64,000 nt of DNA from Methanoregula sp. (GCA_041645435.1 JBAZQB010000005.1:186001-250000); one strand, 5' to 3'; counted from the first letter of the stretch, positions 1 through 8,841 are shown. Notes: generated by a model from the letters alone, not told the origin. Numbers and translations: made by a program.

Positions 1-617
1 CATTTTCTGTCGGAACCATGGGGATGGACCGGAACCGTCACCTGGTTCCCACCCGCTGGTCGATCACCGCGTGCGATACCATGATTGGTGATCAACTCCT
101 GACTGAAGTGAAGAAAAACCCGGTGATCGACACCTGGCGGGTTCACCAGTTCTCAAGCCTTCACAACAATTACGCGGTGATCCTGATGCCCACCGGCTGG
201 CAGTACGAATGGTCGGAAGCGTTTCTGAAAGTGCTGGGCAACGAGGAGCTGGTATTTTCAGATCATGAAGGGTACAAGAAAAAGACTGAATACTCTCATC
301 TCGGGGGGTGCTATTACTCCTGCAAGATGGCCGTGCTCGAAGCCCTTGCCCGGCAACAGGAGCAGGCAGGTGCGATTATTCTCAGGGAAGCACACCGGGG
401 TTATGTACCTATGGGCGTCTTCAATGTCCGTGAGAATGTCCGGGGAGCAATGCGGCAGCCGGCACAGGAGTTTGAAGATATCCGGTCCGCCCTCTCCCAT
501 ATCTCCGAATCGTTTTCCCTGCCGATAACCCGGTTTATCGAGGAAGGTGCATTGCTGCGGGAAACAATCCGGCAGCGGCAGTGCAGGCTCAGTGATTTTG
601 CATTGGTTGCGAACTGA
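1..617 (+). CDS. nreA: DNA repair protein NreA, C-terminal part (5' truncated by window edge)
   Basis: The frame is open to the left edge, so only the C-terminal ~200 residues are present. The stretch reading VPTRWSITACD, then ILMPTGWQYE, then REAHRGYVPMGVFNVRENVR resembles the C-terminal domain of archaeal NreA (Nre family), a DNA-damage response protein reported to bind the sliding clamp PCNA. The extreme C-terminus, QCRLSDFA, fits a PCNA-interacting (PIP) motif of the form QxxLxxF. The stop at 615-617 is followed one base later by the start of the Dpo4 gene, which suggests one damage-tolerance transcript. Family assignment is from remembered motifs. The N-terminal domain cannot be judged. 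Confidence 0.8.
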   Translation, partial: FSVGTMGMDRNRHLVPTRWSITACDTMIGDQLLTEVKKNPVIDTWRVHQFSSLHNNYAVILMPTGWQYEWSEAFLKVLGNEELVFSDHEGYKKKTEYSHLGGCYYSCKMAVLEALARQQEQAGAIILREAHRGYVPMGVFNVRENVRGAMRQPAQEFEDIRSALSHISESFSLPITRFIEEGALLRETIRQRQCRLSDFALVAN

Positions 618-618
618 T

Positions 619-1749
619 ATGACAAACAGCATAGTACTGAAATGCAGTTGCGGGAATTTTGCCCGGGGTGCAACGAGCAGGGAGCCCCAGAGGATCATCC
701 TGCATCTCGACATGGACAGTTTCTATGCCTCTGTTGAGATGCGGGAGAACCCGGATCTGAAAGGAAAACCCGTCGTCATTGGCGCGGATCCCCGGCAAGG
801 CACAGGTCGGGGAGTTGTCAGTACCTGTTCGTACGAGGCGCGGGCATTTGGCATACGGTCTGCAATGCCCATCTCGCAGGCTTTTGTTCTCTGTCCTCAC
901 GCCATATTTATCCCTCCTCATTTTCCCCGGTATGCCAAAGCCTCTGCTGAAGTGATGATGATCTTAAAATCCCATGATCTGCCGTTCCAGCAGGTAAGTA
1001 TCGATGAGGCATTTCTGGATGTGAGTTCGCTGGGAATTTTCTCTTCTGCACGAGATCTTGCAGTCCGGATAAGGCACGATATCCACACACAGCTCGGGCT
1101 GACCTGCTCGATTGGTATTGCACCGACAAAAGTGGTGGCAAAGATCGCGTCAGATGTCAATAAACCCGATGGTCTCACGGTTGTTGAACCAGAGGGCCTG
1201 TTCTCATTCCTTGCCCCGATGCCGGTACGGAAGATTCCCGGAATTGGCAGGAAATCAGAAGCAGAGCTCTTTGAGATGGGTATCAGGACGATCAAGGATC
1301 TTGCAGAATATGATGTCCAGGTGCTGATCGCCCGGTTCGGCCGTTCTGCCATCGCCCTTCAGGCAATCCCCGCCGGCATCGATGATGACATGGTAGAAGA
1401 GCGGGACGGTGTGAAGTCGGTCTCCCGCGAGACAACCTTTCCTGAAGATACCAAAGATGAGCAGGTAACTGCGGCAACCATTGATGCACTTGCACGGGAT
1501 GTATGCCGGAATCTTGTTGATGAATCCCTGCGATGCAGGACCGTTACGGTCAAAGTGCGATACACCGGTTTTGTGACCCGGACAAAAGCCCGAACACTCT
1601 CACATTATACGGATGATCCAACTACTGTGCGTTCTACTGCACACTCCCTGCTACGGGAAATTTTTGATGGCCGTCCGATCCGTCTTCTCGGCATACGGTT
1701 GTCCTCTTTTGAGAAACGTGATGCCCGGCAGATGATACTAACGGTATAA
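619..1749 (+). CDS. dinB: Y-family translesion DNA polymerase IV (Dpo4/DinB)
   Basis: A 376-residue Y-family polymerase that copies past damaged bases. Visible motifs are DMDSFYASVE (first catalytic Asp), the YEARAFGIRSAMP substrate-binding segment, SIDEAFLDVS (second acidic pair), the thumb helix-hairpin-helix KIPGIGRKSEAELF, and a little-finger domain from about residue 250. I chose ATG 619, just after the nreA stop. It leaves about 30 residues before the usual Y-family start, including a CSCG pair, so a later start is possible. The C-terminus ends RQMILTV and shows no clear PIP box, unlike the upstream NreA. Coupling to nreA suggests a shared damage response. Confidence 0.93.
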   Translation: MTNSIVLKCSCGNFARGATSREPQRIILHLDMDSFYASVEMRENPDLKGKPVVIGADPRQGTGRGVVSTCSYEARAFGIRSAMPISQAFVLCPHAIFIPPHFPRYAKASAEVMMILKSHDLPFQQVSIDEAFLDVSSLGIFSSARDLAVRIRHDIHTQLGLTCSIGIAPTKVVAKIASDVNKPDGLTVVEPEGLFSFLAPMPVRKIPGIGRKSEAELFEMGIRTIKDLAEYDVQVLIARFGRSAIALQAIPAGIDDDMVEERDGVKSVSRETTFPEDTKDEQVTAATIDALARDVCRNLVDESLRCRTVTVKVRYTGFVTRTKARTLSHYTDDPTTVRSTAHSLLREIFDGRPIRLLGIRLSSFEKRDARQMILTV

Positions 1750-2476
1750 CCGCAAGGTCCACCCGGTTGATAAAGGCCGTCCTCACAATACTGTTTTTGG
1801 TATAGCACGACACCTGTCGGCTGTGAGATTTACCGCTCTGGAATACATGTCCCTTATCCACAAGGAAAGGTGAGGAACATACAAGAAAAAAGATTTTTAT
1901 CTGATATTGTTATGGGACTGGAGGCTGTTCATCTGCTGTTCTAACCTACAGCAGATTGAGGATGTGTACTTTGGGTGATGCGGTACATGAGAATTAACCC
2001 GGAATAAAATCAAACCACCTCCGTTTATGGGGATATTTTTTAATTATCTTTTATAGTATTTAAACATATTTTTTGAGTAATAACTCAGAATTTCAAATTG
2101 TTCAGCATTCGCATAAACAATAAATGGTCTTTTATGCGAAAAAAGATTATTTCGCTCTGTAAATAAACCGAAAGCCAGGATATCGCCAGATATTAAGGTG
2201 ACATGTTCATCTGTACTGTGCCCAAAAGTCCCATTTTTTGGAGGATTGTTTTATGTTCAGGTTTTTTACTTGGATTACATTCGGTGAAATTTCAATATGG
2301 TCCAACCTTACACGTCAGATGATTCATCTGCTGCCGATGTCCCGGAATGAAGCAAGTTACCTGCAGCAACAGGTGCCAGCATCTGTCAGGTCCGCCGCAT
2401 TCCGGTTTTCCGGAACAGATCGAATGTCACTGGCACTGATAACTTCAATCGGGACGAAAAAAGGAAATGGAAGGGA
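1750..2476. other. Intergenic region, AT-rich, no confident gene
   Basis: About 0.7 kb between dinB and the convergent lipoprotein gene. The part near 2030-2110 is very AT-rich. An ORF starting at ATG 2253 has a good GGAGG eight bases upstream, but its 3' part lies antisense to the lipoprotein gene and its protein matches nothing I recognise. It could be a small or decayed gene. No RNA gene or repeat was recognised. Confidence 0.5.
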
Positions 2477-3730
2477 TCAGGGTTTTCCGCCGGGAATTGA
2501 ACACGCACCGTTTGTGCAGGAAAGACCCGAAGCGCAATCGCCGGTTGTTTTACACGCAGACCCGGGACCGTTACCCCCCGTTGATCCGGGTCCCGGTGAG
2601 GTAACCTGCCCCGGACTCTGCTGCGGCTGAACCTGTCCCGAACCCGGTTTCATACAATAGCCTGCATTGCAGGACAGTCCTCCGAGACAGTCACTATCCC
2701 GTGAGCAGTCTTTATTGAACGCTTTTTCCACAGCCCAGTTCTCGCAGTTCTCACACGGTTTGCATGCATGATACTTCCAGATCGTACCGGGATCGCCCTG
2801 GAGCTGGGATTCTGCAGTATATACTTTACCCTGTCCGATGGCGATATACCCGACGCCGATCTGGACATCCCAGTAGTCCTGCGTGTTGTCAGAGTCATGC
2901 CAGATCACCTCATACATCTTCTGGTTACCGGAACGGGTGAGTGCTTTATTGTCAAGGTTGATGAACGATTTTTTAATTTTTGAGGCAAAAAACGCCTTTG
3001 CTTCTGATTCGCTCATGGTAAGATCGGGTAACGCATTGATCATCGCAGACTGCGATTTTCCGGTAACGTTTGTGTAAAACACCGCAAGCTGGTACTGCGA
3101 GAAATCCATTGAATCCGGTACTATCTCGCCCATGTGCCCCCCCATACCTTTCGGTTTTTCTTCCCAGTACCCTACCGTGTAATAGTCGAGTCCGGGGGTG
3201 CGTGGCGGTTCCCCCACCCCCGTCCATGCAGTTTTCTGGGAATCTATAGCAGGGCCAAACGCTGTGGAGAGATCATAATAATAACCCGGGTAGGGATTGC
3301 CTGCCGGCAGGATCTTGGTCATCCAGTTAGGCGGACGTATGGTTTCCGGGGGAGAGACGAGGATTTTATTGATCTCTGTCATCATCTTCTGTTTGAAGGC
3401 CGGGGTGTCGCATGCAGTACCCGCAGCGAACCCCCCCTCTTCTGTCCTGCCAGTAGGTTTCTGGCCCACAGCACTGCCTAAGCGGCTGCACACATCAGTA
3501 TGATCCTGACAATACTGTTCACAGACCTCATAATGGGCGGAACAGTAAGAATTACATTCATCAAGGGAGGCACAGTTGTTGGGCCCGATAATTCCACCCA
3601 TTGCCCCTCCGGAAAGGTTTCCCCCCGCAGGTGGCACCGTGCCGGGCGGATTGACACAGCCAGCAGCAACAACGAGAATTGCCGCAAAAACCGCGAGCAG
3701 GAAATAAGGTGAACGTATGTGTGTTCTCAT
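2477..3730 (-). CDS. Secreted Cys-rich lipoprotein, function unknown
   Basis: A 417-residue protein with a signal peptide (RSPYFLLAVFAAILVVAAGC) ending in a lipobox with Cys at about residue 25, so probably a lipid-anchored surface protein. Residues ~50-85 hold a compact Cys cluster (CASLDECNSYC, then CEQYC). A central ~220-residue region has no family I recognise. The C-terminus carries two repeats of the pattern CxxDxDCxxGLxCxxxxC (CSRDSDCLGGLSC and CKTTGDCASGLSC), separated by a Pro/Gly/Gln-rich linker. Such dickkopf-like Cys repeats are common in secreted proteins and probably form disulfides. It stands alone, convergent with the upstream region and divergent from the cupin gene. Confidence 0.8.
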   Translation of the reverse strand: MRTHIRSPYFLLAVFAAILVVAAGCVNPPGTVPPAGGNLSGGAMGGIIGPNNCASLDECNSYCSAHYEVCEQYCQDHTDVCSRLGSAVGQKPTGRTEEGGFAAGTACDTPAFKQKMMTEINKILVSPPETIRPPNWMTKILPAGNPYPGYYYDLSTAFGPAIDSQKTAWTGVGEPPRTPGLDYYTVGYWEEKPKGMGGHMGEIVPDSMDFSQYQLAVFYTNVTGKSQSAMINALPDLTMSESEAKAFFASKIKKSFINLDNKALTRSGNQKMYEVIWHDSDNTQDYWDVQIGVGYIAIGQGKVYTAESQLQGDPGTIWKYHACKPCENCENWAVEKAFNKDCSRDSDCLGGLSCNAGYCMKPGSGQVQPQQSPGQVTSPGPGSTGGNGPGSACKTTGDCASGLSCTNGACSIPGGKP

Positions 3731-3870
3731 AAGTGTGTGTGTAATACCCGCTCCTAAAAAAGGGTACGTCTTTAAAAAATTCCCAATCAGGGATTGCTTA
3801 TGAAAAAATTATCCACGCATGCACCGGAAGACAAATCTATGATGGATGTCCATGCTGAAATGAACGTTCT

Positions 3871-4278
3871 ATGAGCACCCCGCCAACTGTCACAAATTTT
3901 ATTGAACACTTAAAGACCGCAGTGATGGATCCTGCTGTGGGTATACGCATCGTGAAGGTGACGGGAGATGATCAGATGGGCCTCTATGTAGCTGAACTGG
4001 GGGCACATCGTTCGGTGACCGCCCATTATCACAGGAACGGCAGCGAGATCTACCAGATTGTACATGGCGAGGGAATCATCCATACCGGTTTTCCTTCCCT
4101 TAATGATACGGTGATCTGGAACCGATCCGTGGATCTCAAAAGCGGGGATTGTTTTACGGTACAGGAGGGTCAGGTTCACCGGCTGGAAAATACCCGTTCA
4201 GAACCCATGATTGCATGCTTTGTCTGCCCGGCGGCCCATATCGGTCATGACCGGTTCATTGTCAGGGAAGCAAAGTAG
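3871..4278 (+). CDS. Small cupin-domain protein
   Basis: A 135-residue single-domain cupin. The first metal-binding motif is seen around TAHYHRNGSEIYQIVHGEG (two His and a Glu), and the second around GDCFTVQEGQVHRLEN (His). Such proteins bind a divalent metal and act as sugar isomerases, dioxygenases or ligand sensors, and sequence alone does not decide which. The gene lies 28 bases before the PhzF-family gene on the same strand, so the two may be co-transcribed. The substrate is unknown. Confidence 0.8.
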   Translation: MSTPPTVTNFIEHLKTAVMDPAVGIRIVKVTGDDQMGLYVAELGAHRSVTAHYHRNGSEIYQIVHGEGIIHTGFPSLNDTVIWNRSVDLKSGDCFTVQEGQVHRLENTRSEPMIACFVCPAAHIGHDRFIVREAK

Positions 4279-4306
4279 TTCGATAAAATTCCTGAGGAAG
4301 TGATGT

Positions 4307-5200
4307 ATGCAGCGATACCGGTTTAAAAAAATTGATGCGTTTGTACAGGGGCGATCAACGGGTAACCCGGCTGGATGCGTGTACCTGCCGCGGGAAGATG
4401 CCCTGTCAGCCGAAGACATGCAACAGATTGCACGGGAACTTGCAGGATGCGTAAACGAGGTAGTCTTTCTCTATCCGGATGATGGGCATACTGCCCTGCG
4501 GTTTTTTTCAGCGGAACGCGAAGTTGCGTTCTGTGGTCACGGGACGATCGCGGCCATGTACTATCTCATAAAAAACGACCCGGTGCTTTCAGTCGATCCG
4601 GTAACCCGTATTCACGTGGGTGGGCAGGAACTCCTCGTAAGAAACGAGATCGCAACAGCAGATTCGGTTTTTATCAGTGCGCCCCAACCTGTTGAAGAAA
4701 AACTTTCAGTATCCCAAGACGGGATTGCAGCTGCATTGCGGATCGCACCCGGTGATATTTCAGAAAATGACCGTATCGCTTGTATCAACGCCGGGCTCTC
4801 GACACTGATCGTCCCGATAGACTCGCTCGACCTGCTGCTGTCCATTCATCCGGATCAGCAGTACCTTAAGGAATTCTGCCTGGCAAACGGGATCGAGATC
4901 ATTTTGGTTTTCTCAACCCGTACTTCAAAGGCAGGGAACAGTTACCGCACAAGGGTATTTGCTCCCATCTTCGGGTATCTTGAAGATCCAGCAACCGGTT
5001 CGGGCAATGCGGCACTGGGGTATTACCTGCTCAAAGAGGGTACCTGGGATGGACGTATAATTTCCATTGAGCAGGGGAAGAGCAGGGAGAACCCGAATAT
5101 CATCCGGCTGGTGAGTGATACGTCAAAGGTGCAGCGCAGTGTATTTTTTGGTGGCAATGCGGTGGTGCGGATTGAGGGGGAATATCTTCTCTCTCCATAA
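4307..5200 (+). CDS. PhzF-family isomerase
   Basis: A 297-residue PhzF/DapF-fold protein. The start (KKIDAFVQGRSTGNPAGCVYL) and the C-terminal EDPATGSGNAALGYYLL are the two family signatures. The catalytic Glu is likely in CVNEVVFL, and CGHGTIAAMYYL forms part of the pocket. Known relatives isomerise small acids such as the phenazine precursor DHHA, but most archaeal members have no known substrate and no phenazine genes occur here. It follows the cupin gene closely. The length is normal for the family. Confidence 0.88.
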   Translation: MQRYRFKKIDAFVQGRSTGNPAGCVYLPREDALSAEDMQQIARELAGCVNEVVFLYPDDGHTALRFFSAEREVAFCGHGTIAAMYYLIKNDPVLSVDPVTRIHVGGQELLVRNEIATADSVFISAPQPVEEKLSVSQDGIAAALRIAPGDISENDRIACINAGLSTLIVPIDSLDLLLSIHPDQQYLKEFCLANGIEIILVFSTRTSKAGNSYRTRVFAPIFGYLEDPATGSGNAALGYYLLKEGTWDGRIISIEQGKSRENPNIIRLVSDTSKVQRSVFFGGNAVVRIEGEYLLSP

Positions 5201-5280
5201 GGATTGCCAAAAACCAGCTCCCCTCACGTCCCAATCTTTTCCTCGCATTACAAGCCGTTACTCCTGTTTGTAAGGATATT

Positions 5281-5661
5281 TTAAAGTGATATCGGGTTTG
5301 ACGTTTTTTTACTGTGCGAGTGCAGCCACTCTTCAACATCTGCCTGTTCAACGGTGAACGATGCAATCCCCTGTACCAGATCGGTCATTTCATCATCACC
5401 CTCTTCGAGCACGTAGCCGTTGGCGTTGAGGATCATTTCTGCAACAAGCCGTGCAGTACGGTTGTTGCCTTCACGAAACACAGGGTAGGCGCAGAGGGAA
5501 AAAAAGGCAAGCGCTGCCCGCTGGTGAACGCTTTCAATGCGGTTGGCTAAAAAGACCATCTGGTGGAGACTGGCTTCCGATAACAGACGGTCATCACCAC
5601 CATCGGTTTTCATTACCTGTTCGTGGAAGGCGAGGACCTGTTCAACCGTGAGATAGTCCAT
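5281..5661 (-). CDS. Fic/Doc-family protein with a non-canonical motif (no catalytic His)
   Basis: A 126-residue Doc-like (death-on-curing) protein, started at ATG 5661 rather than the TTG three codons upstream. The N-terminal MDYLTVEQVLAFHEQ and the core ending GNNRTARLVAEMILNANGY fit the Doc/Fic fold. The canonical HxFx(D/E)GNxR motif reads PVFREGNNR here, so the His that acts as general base in AMPylation or phosphotransfer is replaced by Pro while Phe, Glu, Gly, Asn and Arg remain. No antitoxin-like gene precedes it: the next gene upstream is divergent. It is convergent with the PhzF gene. Activity is doubtful. The family call is good. Confidence 0.82.
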   Translation of the reverse strand: MDYLTVEQVLAFHEQVMKTDGGDDRLLSEASLHQMVFLANRIESVHQRAALAFFSLCAYPVFREGNNRTARLVAEMILNANGYVLEEGDDEMTDLVQGIASFTVEQADVEEWLHSHSKKTSNPISL

Positions 5662-5806
5662 GCCGTTCAACCGGTTTTACTCCTTAAAGGATTATGTGCG
5701 GTGCCATATAAATCCGGGGAACTTTCCATCATAGTCGTATTGTATTGAACGGGCGAAAGAGTGATGTCATCCTGCATCCAATAATATGAAAAAATTGGTG
5801 TTCATT

Positions 5807-6220
5807 ATGGGAATTTTTGACAAGTTAACCGGAAAGACTGCAACGCTCAACCCGAAATCAGCCCTCGTGCTCTCTGCCATCACCGTTATCGCGGCAGATG
5901 GTGTCATCGACCAGGCCGAGATGAACGATCTCGCAAAGATCTGCCGTGGCGACCAGAAATCCATTGATACCGCTATGCAGGTATTAAAGGCTAACAAGTT
6001 CCCCGGTGTGATTGACATGATCGCAAATGTCCTTGACGAGAAGCAGAAGATTGCCACGCTCGCCATTCTCTGCGATCTTGCCATGTCCGATGGTGTGCTT
6101 GCCGGAGAAGAAAAGGCAATCCTTCAGATGTACATGGACAAGTTCGGTGTCCCTGAAGCAACGATGACCCCGATCATCGAAGCAATTGCGATCAAGAACG
6201 ACTTCTCGATCTTTGCTTAA
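5807..6220 (+). CDS. TerB-like protein
   Basis: A 137-residue helical protein beginning MGIFDKLTGKT, with the TerB/DjlA-type pattern SAITVIAADGVIDQAEMNDL and a second similar unit LAILCDLAMSDGVLAGEEKAI, each with an acidic loop that could bind metal. TerB relatives occur in tellurite-resistance and envelope-stress systems, but isolated copies like this have no settled function. I placed the start at ATG 5807, preceded by GGTG at 5797, rather than ATG 5786, which has no ribosome-binding site. A T-rich run (about 6235-6242) follows and lies between this gene and the convergent membrane-protein gene. Confidence 0.8.
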   Translation: MGIFDKLTGKTATLNPKSALVLSAITVIAADGVIDQAEMNDLAKICRGDQKSIDTAMQVLKANKFPGVIDMIANVLDEKQKIATLAILCDLAMSDGVLAGEEKAILQMYMDKFGVPEATMTPIIEAIAIKNDFSIFA

Positions 6221-6245
6221 AAAAACAATTGTATCCTTTTTTCTG

Positions 6246-6773
6246 TTACACTTTACGGATCTCGTTGTAGAGCGAGACTACCGATAAGCTCACGAGATTG
6301 AGCGTTGTCGCGGCATACCAGAGCAGACTCTCTAACGGTGAGAGTGTCGCAATCCAGCCTGACCACAGCATCAGGCATATGATCGAGAACGAAAGAAGGG
6401 TGTCGAGAGCAAGAAATACCATAGGCCGTAAGAAAAATCGTCCTGCCTGGGCTAACGTGCAGCACTCAAACCTTGCCGGGAGGTGCAACAGGTCCTGGAG
6501 CGCGTATGCACTGTTCATAAAAAGGTCTGCAATTGCCCAGATGATGATCAGCCATCCGGCTGCTGCAAACACTGATCCCCCTGCCGCTCCTGCACGGAGG
6601 ATGCTGATACCAAAGATCATCTTATAGATGCAGAACGGAACGCCGATCGTCAGGCTCAGAAAGAACGGGCGCAGGAAAAACCGCTGGATTGCATCCGATT
6701 CCCGTGCATACCTGCATGCAGGTGCATTACCGTTGCCAGTTTGCTCACAACCGGGTGAAATGGTTTTTGCCAT
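6246..6773 (-). CDS. Integral membrane protein, unknown function
   Basis: A 175-residue protein with about four hydrophobic segments (around FFLSLTIGVPFCIYKMIFG, VFAAAGWLIIIWAIADLF, FLALDTLLSFSIICLMLW and LLWYAATTLNLVSLSVVSLY), so it should sit in the cytoplasmic membrane. No family or catalytic motif was recognised. It is convergent with the TerB-like gene and divergent from the YkgJ-type gene 100 bases away. The downstream end is only about 26 bases from the TerB stop, so the two probably share a termination region. Confidence 0.65.
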   Translation of the reverse strand: MAKTISPGCEQTGNGNAPACRYARESDAIQRFFLRPFFLSLTIGVPFCIYKMIFGISILRAGAAGGSVFAAAGWLIIIWAIADLFMNSAYALQDLLHLPARFECCTLAQAGRFFLRPMVFLALDTLLSFSIICLMLWSGWIATLSPLESLLWYAATTLNLVSLSVVSLYNEIRKV

Positions 6774-6872
6774 GTATCAGGGAGAGTATGGTGTGGCACG
6801 GATATATCAGCTGCGGACACGGTGCCTTTTTTTATGGTCCGGGCAATCATTACGGTACCAGGAGCCGGTGAT

Positions 6873-7355
6873 ATGGGGTTTGAGTGCCACCAGTGCGGGG
6901 AGTGCTGTTCCCATCTGGGGCTTGTTCACAGCATACGAAAAGATCTGGGGAATTTTCACTTTATTGTGTTCAACCAGTATACTTCGGATGAAACCGAAGT
7001 AACCATCGATGCCGATAAGCACGAACTTTTCCTGGACAAGAGCATCTTTGCAAAACTTCCCGAGGCATGCCCGTTTTTCCGGCATATGCCCGGCAGCGAG
7101 AAGGCATACTGCACGGTCCACTTAACACGGCCGGATATCTGCCAGGACTTCTCCTGCTGGCGGCTGTTGATTCTCAATCATACCGGGCGGCGGGTTGGGC
7201 GTGTCATGTTCCGGCGCTCGCTTGTCACCGATGATGCCCTTTTAGACCGGATCTGGGAGGAATGCATCGATCCGTTGCAGGAGGATGATGATGCAGTCTG
7301 GGATAAGGAAGTTGCCCAAATTCTCACGCGGGCGGGTTATATTGTAAGGCAATAA
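6873..7355 (+). CDS. YkgJ-family Cys-cluster (zinc/iron-chelating) protein
   Basis: A 160-residue protein beginning MGFECHQCGECCSHLG, the CxxCxxCC cluster of the YkgJ/UPF0153 family. Further cysteines (ACPFF, AYCTVHLTRPDICQDFSCW) complete a probable metal or Fe-S site. The role of the family is not established. Start ATG 6873 is preceded by GGAG and GGTG at 6861-6870 and puts the Cys cluster at the N-terminus as in relatives. An upstream in-frame start at 6822 would add 17 unrelated residues. It is monocistronic. Confidence 0.8.
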   Translation: MGFECHQCGECCSHLGLVHSIRKDLGNFHFIVFNQYTSDETEVTIDADKHELFLDKSIFAKLPEACPFFRHMPGSEKAYCTVHLTRPDICQDFSCWRLLILNHTGRRVGRVMFRRSLVTDDALLDRIWEECIDPLQEDDDAVWDKEVAQILTRAGYIVRQ

Positions 7356-7501
7356 TTGTGGCATTCAGCATTATCAAATCTCAAAAACAATTCTCGCATG
7401 TTCTTCGAGGCGCCAAAAAAGTACACACCTCATCATTGAGGGATGCAAATGGATTATCGTTAAAAGCAATTTACTTATGAGATTTCCCCCCTGATTGGGT
7501 C

Positions 7502-7625
7502 GCGGCGATGCCTCAACGGGTCGCCGCTGGGCCGGGAAGTAATTCCCCCTACTTTAAACCAATTGAACCGCCGCGGGGGCGGCGGCATTCATCGTATTTT
7601 GGGGTATGGTGGCATCAGTCCCCAT
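7502..7625. repeat. GC-rich structured intergenic element, copy A
   Basis: A GC-rich island inside a 458-base AT-rich gap (7356-7813). It opens with a perfect hairpin, GCGGCGA...TCGCCGC with a 12-base loop (7502-7527). It then has a second palindromic block, CCGCCGCGGGGGCGGCGG (7568-7585), and a tail reading CATTCATC...GGGGTATGG...TCA..CCCCAT. The second block and tail recur at 16518-16588 (copy B). No ORF in it looks real. It may encode a structured RNA or be a dispersed repeat. The rest of the gap shows nothing recognisable. Confidence 0.55.
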
Positions 7626-7813
7626 CTCTTTGATGACTCATAATCCTGATTTACCCACTAAAAATAGTGAGAAGCACGGCAATAATTTCTGCCCTGAATT
7701 CAGCAGTTATACTGCACCCGCTCACAACGGGATAAAGGATCAACAGGGTCTGATACCCGAAGCAAAGGACTCACAACGAAAAAACAATAACTCCGTTTCG
7801 CGAAACAAAAAGG

Positions 7814-8086
7814 GTGACTGCTCTTTCCTTACCGGTTCTTTTTCTGGCTATCTACACCGTTCTCAATATCATAGCGTTTCTTCTTTATGCAAATGACAAG
7901 CGGAAAGCAAAAGTTAATACATGGCGGACCCCTGAGAATCTGCTGCTGGCAGTTGCTGCGCTTGGTCCTTTCGGTGCATATGCAGCAATGCGGATGTTCC
8001 GGCATAAGACCCAGAAACTAAAATTTTACCTTGTGCCGGTATTTCTGATAGTCCACGTTGTGCTAATCATCATCTTGTTACGATGA
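7814..8086 (+). CDS. DUF1294 small membrane protein
   Basis: A 90-residue protein starting at GTG 7814, with the DUF1294 pattern: a first transmembrane helix (LPVLFLAIYTVLNIIAFLLY), a basic loop YANDKRKAKVNTWRTPENLLL, a central helix LAALGPFGAYAAMRMFRHKT, and a final helix VPVFLIVHVVLIIILL. In relatives the D-K-RA and R-PE-LL residues are conserved, as here. Function is unknown. An ORF beginning at 7606 in another frame overlaps this gene and is not supported. Confidence 0.85.
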   Translation: MTALSLPVLFLAIYTVLNIIAFLLYANDKRKAKVNTWRTPENLLLAVAALGPFGAYAAMRMFRHKTQKLKFYLVPVFLIVHVVLIIILLR

Positions 8087-8220
8087 TTTTCCCGATGTGT
8101 TCTGGATCTACAGGGGATACTGACAGAGTCCTTGTGCTCGTGGATAAACCGACACGTATCCGTATCGGGTTAAAAAACGTACAATAAACAATTGCAGAAA
8201 ATGGAAAAAAATTAATGAAA

Positions 8221-8409
8221 TTAGAACCGGGGTTTCCGGTGTTTCGGGAGGCAGTCCCTGCAGTATACGGGCCTGCCCTCGGTTGGCTTAAAGGGTACTT
8301 CGCATTCCTTCCCACAGTCTGAACAGGTTGTCTTTGTCATTTCTCGTGGGCCCTGGTCTCTTGCGCCGCCAAAATTTCTCTGGCCGCCGAATTTATTATC
8401 TCCAAACAT
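8221..8409 (-). CDS. Small CxxC zinc-ribbon protein
   Basis: A 62-residue protein: an N-terminal Gly/Phe/Arg-rich tail (MFGDNKFGGQRNFGG) followed by TTCSDCGKECEVPFKP and PVYCRDCLPKHR, two CxxC pairs forming a zinc ribbon. Very similar short zinc-binding proteins are common in methanogens and some candidate-phylum bacteria, often with a Gly/Arg-rich tail that suggests nucleic-acid binding, but no role is proven. I chose ATG 8409. The upstream start at 8421 is a TTG. Confidence 0.8.
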   Translation of the reverse strand: MFGDNKFGGQRNFGGARDQGPREMTKTTCSDCGKECEVPFKPTEGRPVYCRDCLPKHRKPRF

Positions 8410-8841
8410 GATAGTTCTCAAACAGTCATTTGAATAACTGTGCTACAATATATGTCGTAATTGTTTATAAAAAGTGCGATACTACCTACCCCCACTCCTT
8501 GGAATCCGGGAAAACCCTGGGATCTCAAAAAAACGTATTTCCGTTATATCGTGAACCCCCTTTTCCTTATCACAGGAGCATGGCATGGTTGTTTACTTCA
8601 GCTCATTTTTGCCCCCTGGAAGGCTTTTTCCCGTGGACTCGTGGGTAATTCAGGGTCGTGTACAATGAGATTTTGTACTGGAACTGATGATTCATGGCAT
8701 CTGGTCAGCTCATCGCGAGGAAACCCAAAATCCCGATTCGGATAAACCGGTGTTTTAATGTTTCAAAACACAATAAATAATTAATTTGCATACTGATGGA
8801 TAAAAAAACCATCCATAGCATTAGTATGAGGATATGACAGA
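8410..8841. other. Intergenic region before the glycan locus
   Basis: About 430 bases between the divergent zinc-ribbon and GalE-like genes. Two ORFs (8430 and 8461, plus strand) have no recognisable protein features and are probably chance. An inverted repeat ATGGAT...ATCCAT lies at about 8794-8815, and GAGG at about 8829 serves the downstream gene. No RNA gene or mobile element was seen. Confidence 0.5.

Noticed and set aside
2253..2630. Plus-strand ORF with a good GGAGG ribosome-binding site
   Set aside because: Its last 150 bases are antisense to the lipoprotein gene and its protein has no recognisable features. It is mentioned only under the intergenic region.
7606..7896. Plus-strand ORF overlapping the DUF1294 gene
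   Set aside because: Low-complexity protein in another frame. The DUF1294 gene has clear family features, so this one is chance.
8430..8745. Two overlapping plus-strand ORFs before the GalE-like gene
   Set aside because: No ribosome-binding site, no family pattern and unusual residue content.
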